Shown here piece by piece: positions 38,801-47,800 of a DNA stretch of 64,000 nucleotides. The position numbers and the translations under genes were made by a program. Where the stretch lies: the NCBI GenBank assembly GCA_030762175.1, contig CM060833.1, forward strand, positions 160,801,501 to 160,865,500, in the 5' to 3' direction. The stretch is from Metallyticus violacea (Eukaryota; Arthropoda; Insecta; Mantodea; Metallyticidae). A model generated the notes under the pieces. The model saw only the letters and a list, made by a program, of their open reading frames with translations, was not told the origin of the DNA and made no database searches. Position 1 is the stretch's first letter. The number at the start of each line of letters is the position of its first letter.

Positions 38801-41800
38801 AATTTTCGATATTACAGAAACTCTCATGTGGCTCTTATCTTGTTTTCTAAATTTTAGATACTACAAATTCCCTCATCATTCTTATCTTGTTTTCTCAGCT
38901 TATCATGTTTTTTTTACCCCTGAAGGACACATTAAGGAGAATGATGAGGTCAAAGAAGAAGTTCTTTGCTGCCTGCAGGCATAAACAAAAACAATTTTGT
39001 CTTGATGAAATAAAGAAATTTGTGTAATAGATGGAGAAGTGTATAAAAAGGGGGGGGGTTATTATGCAGAAAAATTATATATCATTTATATCTTTAACAA
39101 AGTGTCGTGCACATACACACACACACATATACATATATATATTTAATTTATGTTACTTTTTAAACCTTGTATATTATGTTGTAACATTTTTAATCATTTG
39201 CTGTTTGTGTGTGGACTATACAATTATCAAGGTTCAAGATTTTTATTCACCAATTATTTACAGTTTGCACATTTGGCTTTGTCAATTTATATTAATACTA
39301 ACTACAAATTAATTATATGCACATATATATATAATATAAAATAAAAATAAAGTAACACTATTAGCAGTGTAACAAATTAACTTAATTATAGAAGCTTTAA
39401 AAGCATAAAACACTTCACACTTGAAACCGCTGTATTTCCAATGCTTTGAGTTCTTCTATGGCAAGAAAAAAGTGAAGGTGATAAAAGTAAATATTGAGTA
39501 TCAAAGGTAACGTTATGCATGGAAACGGATGAAACTAGAAATGAGAATGTGGGGGAAAAAAATTAATACATAAGATTAAAACCAGGTGGTATACGAGCTT
39601 TATGTAAAAATATAGCTGCCATTTCTATATTTCTGAGTAAATTTTCAGAGCATTGTGTAGGTAGTGCATAAATAAGGATTAGAATAAAAGCATCATCATC
39701 AAAAAAAAAAAAATAAAGTATACATATCTAACTCTATAACTTATTTTCCAAGAATTCTTCCACAGTATAAAAATTATGCTTTAACAATAGGTTTTTAACA
39801 TATTTTTTTAAAGAAATTTTTAAAAAAGATATTGGAACTCACACAGTCAAGCTTGTTAAATGTAAATTCTATCTAATCTGTCACCTAACACACTTTTATG
39901 CTTCACTTACTTTTAAATACATTGGGACCGGTTTCAAAGAGACATCCTCTCCATCTTCAACCAACTTGACGACTATAGTTGGTAAACAGTAAGTGAAGCA
40001 TAAGAGTGTGTTAGACAACAGATTAGATAGAATTTACATTTTTTAAAGTGTGTGCTTGAAGTGCCTTTAAATGATTTTGGTATTTTATTATACAGGTTTG
40101 CACCAATGACTCATTATTGATGCTTTTTGTAAGTCTGTGATAGTGTAAGTGAATTACTAACCAGCTGAGCTAGTGCAATGCACCTGATAATCTTCATTAT
40201 TCCTAAAAAGCTGTTTATTATTATGCACAAAAGATACAGTTTCTATTTATATATGGAAGGTAATGATAGAACATATAATTCCATGTTAGTTTCAGTTATT
40301 TTACTAATAGTAATTATTTTTATGTATTCAGCCTTTTCCTTTTATGCAGCAGCCTGTGGTAAAACTAAATATTTTAACTAAGAACAAATAAATAGAAACT
40401 GATGAGTGTAATATCCTTGGATTCCCCTCCTCTTTGGATTTCTTCTTCTTTTAATTGCTTTCAATGTTATTTTTTACATTTTTTTGCCTTGGGTGATAGG
40501 CAATATGTGAGTGACAGATGCATATTAAAGGACTATTGTAGTACATTGCTGTAGGTAGCTTCACTAGTGATAATGGTTTTGCCAGCTTCATTATGAAATA
40601 TTTTAGCTCAAAATTTGTATGCACTTGTACCCAATCCTGTACCTGTCTCCTTAGAGATATGTTTGATGTCACTAAGCACTAAGCTAAGCACTATCGGAAT
40701 ATTAAGGTTCTACTTTAATATTATGTCAATATATCTTTTACCTTATCTGTGATAATATGAGGTCAAAATTAAATAAATAGTCTGGGCCCATATCCTCAAA
40801 CAATATAAACATTTCTCATTTCTATATGACACACACACACACACACACAATTTTCAACGTGGAGCGTATTTTGAGCACTTGGAAATTCCTCACTTGCTTT
40901 CCAATGATATATCCACACTTTTGCAAATGAATTTTGTCTACCTAAAAATACATGTGAAAATGTTGCACAAATCTTGTTGCATTTGAAGGAATGATTTCTG
41001 TGGGAATAGTCTTATTATATATCCTCTGAGCTGTTTTCTTATGTGTCTAGCCACTCCAGGAACCCAAAAGCAGCTAAAGTATTATTGGTAATATCAGGAC
41101 TGAATGCATTCAGCAGCATCTTATCACTTTAAACTAATATAATGTGGGAAACTTTTTTATACACTTCACTTACTATCTTTAAGTTAGGACATTGTTTTGG
41201 AAACCAGTGTTCCCATCCTCAGCCGTTGACCCAGTGTTTCCTGGTGCTCGTGTTGGTCCCATGCTAGCTGTTGTGTGGTATGTGGTGACCTCTGGTGAAT
41301 CTGAAATGCATTTGGAAAGGTGATCCCTTGGCAAAAGGTCAAAATTCATTGCGATTTTTTGGTATTTTAGGATGAAAATGTTCTCCCTAGTGGCCAATTC
41401 AGATGGGTTTTTTAATTCTTTTAGAATTTAATTCTAATGAAAAACCCATTTGAATTGGCTGTCTGGGAGAAGATTTTTATTCTAAAATACAAAAAAATCA
41501 CAATGAATTTTGACCTTCTGCCATGGGATCACCTTTCTAAACTCATTTCAGATCCACCAGAGGTCACCACATACCACACATCAGCTAACATGGGACCAAC
41601 ACGAGCACCAGTAAATATTTGGTCAATGGCTGAGGATGGGAATGCTGGTTCCCAAAACAATGTCCTAACTTAAAGATAGTAAGTGAAGTGTGTAAAAAAG
41701 TTACCCACATTTTATTAGGTTAAATATAATATCTTCATTTAAATAGCTTCAAAATTATATAAATCTTATCACTTGTTTCTCCATGAGTTTACCTAAACTA

Positions 41801-44800
41801 CTACCATCTTTCACAATATTAAATGAAGTTCCTCTTGCCAAGATTTGTTTTGCATAAAATTTTACCTTTTGCATCTTGGTAGTAGATGTATAGATATGTG
41901 CCTAGTGTACCTACTGATGAAATATAGATCCAGACTGTATAGAAATGTTTGATGGGTCATGGATTGGCCACTGCAACAACGCAATTTTTGCCAATCTGTG
42001 ATAATTTCTACCAGACATCATCTCATACTCATAACATGATTCATCGATGTTAAATACACAATCACTATCATATGGGTTTCTGTGACGTTGCTGATCTTAT
42101 GTTTTCTTTCTTTCTTTCTTTCTTCCTTCCTTCCTTCCTTCCTATCTTTTTTCTTCTTCTTTTTCAATTAATGTGATTTTCTTTTCTGCATGTCTGTGGA
42201 ACAAACACATAGAAACAATTATTATTGAAACTGATATTACCAAATTATTTTGTCATGGTCATTGGTTTAAATTAATTTAAAAACGACAGCTTTCGCCGTT
42301 ACTATGATTGGCACTTGAACTGAATTGTCTAGAGAGGCAGAAGCACAGAACCTTAGAAGTGGGAAAATGTAAGAATATTGGGAGAGTTGTGGTGCAGATG
42401 TTGTTTGTTGATCGTAATGGATTCCAATGCTTGCCTATTTGAAAACCACTGTCTTTGTTTATATTATTTGGATGTTGCTCTGTTTCTAAGGCTTCTCTTT
42501 TAGCCAGGTTAAAATATCCTGTTGTTTTTGCAATCACTTCTGCTGTTTCAAATTTTATTCCATGGCAGTTTTGAATGGCATATACCATAATCACAGATTT
42601 TTCTGGCTGATTAAGGTGTGAATATTACTTATGTTGTATGGGCCAAGTTTTAATGTATCTTCTGGTCATATGAATGTATACTTTTCCACATTCACATGGC
42701 AATTGCAACAACAACAGGATATTTTAAGAGAGAGGCTTTAGAAATAGAGAGCATCAAGATAATATAAACTAAGGCAGAGGCTTACAAATAAGAAAGATCT
42801 GAAATCCATTACTGATGAACAAACATCTGTGTCAAAACTCTCCCAACACTCCTATTATCATCACTTCTAACAGTTCTATACCTCTGCCTCTCCAGGTTTG
42901 TGGAAAAAAGGTCTAAAGCATTCCACAAATGATCCATTGTATGAACACATGACATCATTGGATTGCCCAGATTTCTTTTTTGGGGGGAAGGTAGTGCTCA
43001 TTGCTCAATCAGTTCAAGGAGTGGATTAGCATATGTCATAACATATGGCAAAGTGATGGACACTCCACATGAAATGGCATCCTCCTGGATGCAAGAGGAA
43101 TTAACAGCGGAACCATTGGAAGACAGTGTTATAATTGTTGCCAAATAAAACCATCTGATTTGGGCAATAAATATGTTCAGGAAAATCGTTTGTTACAATC
43201 TACAGGGACAGACAAACTTAAAATTGTTAATAATTGAGAAGCATGAAAGTTCAAGGTGTTTCAAAACAAATCCTATAACAACAGCCTGGAAGACTTATTC
43301 AGTATTTGCAGAATGGTTGTTTTGCATGAAGCGTTTTATGAAAGCAGCAAGCACAGGATCCTTCTCATAGTTAACAATTGTGTGTCTCTGCAATTGGAGC
43401 ATTCCAGGTATCTTCTTGTGCCCAAACTGAACTTCAGTTCTACAGCCCTGGATCAGGAAATAATTTATAATATTGCCTCAGGTAGAGATGATAGTATTAA
43501 CATACCTGAAGTAATGCAAATGTTAAATGCTGCATGGAAAATGCTGAAGATGCAGCTTGTGGTAAATGTGTATACCAAAGCTGGTGTAGTTCATTTGGGA
43601 AGCAATGTGTAAGAAAAATAAGTTTCAAGCATTGACCCAGAAGCAAAATATGATTATAAACGTCTGCTTAATAAACTCAACAGTGCCTGCAAGCTTGATC
43701 CAGAAACACTTTGCTGAGGCAGAAGTAAATGTGAATGTAAAAATAGGTAATGCAAAGGAGGACATAATGGCTGAAATAATTAGAGAGAAAAATTTGCCTA
43801 AACAAGAAGAAAAAAACAGAAATGTGTTGTGATTATAATGGGTTTGAGAGTGTAATTCTGTTGCAAATTATAAGAGGGGTGCACAGTATACATCGTGTTT
43901 TACATAAGGATGTGCCAGATGCCATAGTAAACTATTGATAAAAAAAAAAAAAGCAATTATCCATAAGAATCTGAAGAAAAAACAGAAATGTGTTGTGATT
44001 ATAATGGGTTTGAGAGTGTAATTCTGTTGCAAATTATGAGAGGGGTGCACAGTATACATCGTGTTTTACATAAGGATGTGCCAGATGCCATAGTAAGCTA
44101 TAGTTAAAAAAAAAAAGAATTACCCATAAGAATCTGTTGTTTGTAATAATGTAATGACAAATATAATATTACTTTTATAAATAAAGGCATATGTAAAATT
44201 AAGTTTTGTGAATGTGTGCTAAATTTTTTAAAAATTTCTGCCCATTTGCTTTTCTTCACTCACATTCTCCCTGTCACAGTCCAAAGCCCACAAAATCGCT
44301 TTCCAACTAACATTGTGACTTCTAACCTTACGAGTATCTCTTAAACACAGTAATATTCAAATGTGGACTTCAGTTGTTTGTATTATTGTTAAAATAATTT
44401 TCTTAAAATTAGTAGAATTAATTGTGCTTTTTGTTAGGGCAATGTAAGAAATTTCACTTCTCCATCTTAATATGGTGAAAGTCATAACCAGTTAAGATCA
44501 AACCAATGTGCCAGCAATAGCAAAAAGAAAGCATATTCTTATATACTGTAATTTAAATTTTAAATGTTTTTGAGCATGCTATAATCTCTTTAAATATAAT
44601 TCTTTATCATAAAAGTTAAAATAATTTACATATAAACCATAACTACTGTATTCTGGTCATTTCATATACCTTAATAGTTGTATTTGTCTTTTAGCATTAT
44701 AAACAGGAATACATTAATAAAATTACAATAGTGGTGCACACTTGGAACTTAAGTATAAGTGGAACTTAAAACTTCTGTAAATATGGAAGAGCATATAAGA

Positions 44801-47800
44801 AAATTTTTATATGAAATGGTTTAGGATGATTTGAATATTGCTTGAAAGAGGACAAGGAACCTGAAATGTAGAATTTGTACCAAAAAGGACAAAGAAAGAA
44901 ACATTAATGTAGTTTTTTGTTTTAAGTCCATAAAAAAGTTTAATTTGGATGTTAGTATGTCGTTGATATGATCAAAAGCTTTAATTCAATCACAAAAACT
45001 CCAATAATAGGGTTATATAATATAGAGTTCATAAATACTTTCTACTATTTATTTCATAAATATTGTTTATTTTCAAGATTCTGTGTTAGTATACTGCCTA
45101 GGAATGGACCAAAGTAGTAATAATAATGTATATTTATTTATAAAATATATTAAAATGTCTTTGTAGGTATCAAGATATAAAATTAAAATGGAGGGCATGT
45201 CAGAAAATATGAACATCTGGTTTGCATTTATGTCACACTAGCTATACTATATAAAACATTTGATATATCAAAATTTAATTCGGAATAGGACATTGAATTA
45301 TGCCCAATCCAATTGGATAGCAAAAATACAAAAGTAATTATAATTACTATTTATCACTCATCATTAGGAAACTTTGAAACTTTATTGATAAAACTTGAAC
45401 ATACCTTAAATTTTTTATTCAAGCCTAAACATGAAATAGTTATATATGGGGACATAGATATTGTTTACTTAATTCCAAGTTAAAGAATGAATTGATTAAA
45501 CTTCCTTCTTATGCATATAATATGGTGCATACAATTAACTTTCCCAGCAGGATTGATAAAAACTCTAGCACAGCAATAGATAATATATTTGTAAATTCAG
45601 ACAAACAGTCATTATATTCTGTGTCTGCATTTATCAATGGTCTCTCTGACCATGATGCTCAAGTAATACTTAAGACTGAATAATAAAAGTCAAAGAATGC
45701 TATAGATATCGAAATTAAAAATACACTTTAAAAAGTATTGTAAAATACTTAGGAAAGTAGTAAAAGCAGCAAAAGGCATCAGCCACTCAAAAAACCAAAT
45801 AAAGACTACATGGAATATAATAAAACAAGAACAGTTAAAATTTGCAATAAGAACATACAATAATCTTAAACATTAACAATCAAGAGACACGAGGGTAGGT
45901 TCATAAGTTTCCAACCTCAGCAATAAGGATTAATCCCTTCACAAAACCTTATCTGGTGTTATACTTTATCTGTTAAGTATATAATTGCAGCTGTAACTTC
46001 CACTCTGCTATGTTCAATTGTTCAGATGTAGTTTCATAAAGAAGGCTATATATAGAAGATAATGACATGTTCAAAATGGAGTATCAAGCTGTTATTAAGT
46101 TCTTCACAAAGAAGGACCTCCTCCTTACTCCTTATGAAATTAAACAGCAATTGGACAGTGTATATGGAGAAGCATCCCCTTCATATTCTACCATAAAAGA
46201 ATGGGCCAAACTTTTTCGAATGGGTTGAGAAAGCATTGAAGGCGAAGAGCGTGCAGGTCAGCCCTTGGAGGTGCTCACTCCTGAAACCATCGCTCTTGTG
46301 GAAGGAGAAATTATGGAAGACCGGTGGCTTAAAGTTACAGAAATAGCAGCAAGGTTGGGCTTTTCTAAAAGAATAGCCTTTCGAATTATTCATGAACATT
46401 TAAACATGAATAAGGTTAGTGCAAGATGGGTACCTAGACTTCTTTCCTCAGTCCAAAAGGAGCAATGAGACATCTGTTGTCAGGCATTTTTAAAGCTCTG
46501 CCATGGTAACGAGAGAGAAGTTCTGGAAACCATTGGTACAGGAGATGAAACTATGGTCCTCTACTATGATCCATTTTCCAAAAGAGAATCAATGGAGAGG
46601 TGAAACACCACCTCTAAAGGCCAAAGTCACTCAGTCAATCAAGAAGATCATGGCCACAATCTTGGGACTGTGAAGGAATACTCTTCATTGATTTCAAGGT
46701 GAGGAATGCCACAGTAAATGGGGAGTACTATGCTGGCCTACTGCACAGACTACGTGCTTCCATCAAAGCGAAAAGATGAGGAAAGCTGAGTAGTGGTGTG
46801 CGCCTTCTTCAAGACAATGCACTTATGCACACAGCTCTTGTTGCAAAGGAAACTGTGAAGAAATGTGGCTTCAAAGAGATCGACCATCCATCCTACAGTC
46901 AAGATCTAGCTCCCAATGATTACTTGCTCTTCTCATAACTCAAGAAAGACCTTCTGAGGAAGGAGATTTAAGTATGACGAATAAGTAATGGAAGCTGTTT
47001 ATGCCATTTTGCAGACAAAACTTCTGACTATTTTTGGGGAAAAAATTGAAATGTTAATTCAAAGATGTGAGAAGTGTATTGCAATAAAGGTTCACTATAT
47101 TGAAAAATGAAATATAATTTTTATCTTCTTCATATCTTGAAAATGGTTGAGCCAGAAACTTATGGACATACCCTCGTACAACACCCTGCATATGCACCAA
47201 ATGTGTTTAATGATTACTTTCTTAGTGTAACAAAAACTTTAAATTTATATTTTGGTAATAAAAGAGATGCTTAAAAGATTTTACAATAATTTCCCAGTCA
47301 AAATTATGAATTCAATCTAAGTACCATTACTCCACAAGAAATTAGTAATATCATTAGAAAACTAAAATCAAAAAACTCTTCCTGCTATGATGAGATAAAA
47401 AGCAATCATAAAGGCCTGTGCAAAGGAAATTAGTAACCCCCTTAGTCATTTATGTAATGAGTTTTTAACATCTGGTATATTTCCTGAAAGACAAAACAAT
47501 TCGGTAATGGAACCACTCTACAAAAAGGAAGAAAAGACAAATATCTCTAATTATAGACCTATAACTATTTCACCTACATTTTCTAAGTTGTTTGAGAAAG
47601 TAATGGACAATAGGCTTTACCTTGACAAAAGGAAACAAAATTTAGTAATAAATTGTCCCTTTAAAAATAAAAGTGGATAAATGATTAAACATGCCTCAAG
47701 GATCTGTTCTGGGCCCTGTTCTTTTTCTGATGTATATAAATGATCTCTCCTTACTATCCAAGATGTAGGTAATACTGTTCCATTAGCAGATGACACAGAC

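Larger units (their letters stand above)
41131..41721. repeat. Penelope-like palindrome, about 270-base arms
   Basis: The left arm (to about 41415) and right arm (from about 41430) are inverted copies at roughly 90% identity by eye. The outer ends AACTAATATAATGTGGGAAA and its inverse resemble 9871-10261. The right-arm frame 41437-41673 reads [20 protein letters not shown] and ends in [15 protein letters not shown]. It is a Penelope endonuclease tail, and the left arm encodes the same tail on the reverse strand (41179-41397). Hammerhead-like cores lie at 41189-41222 (reverse) and 41630-41664 (forward), both with AAAAC in place of GAAAC. Confidence 0.75.
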
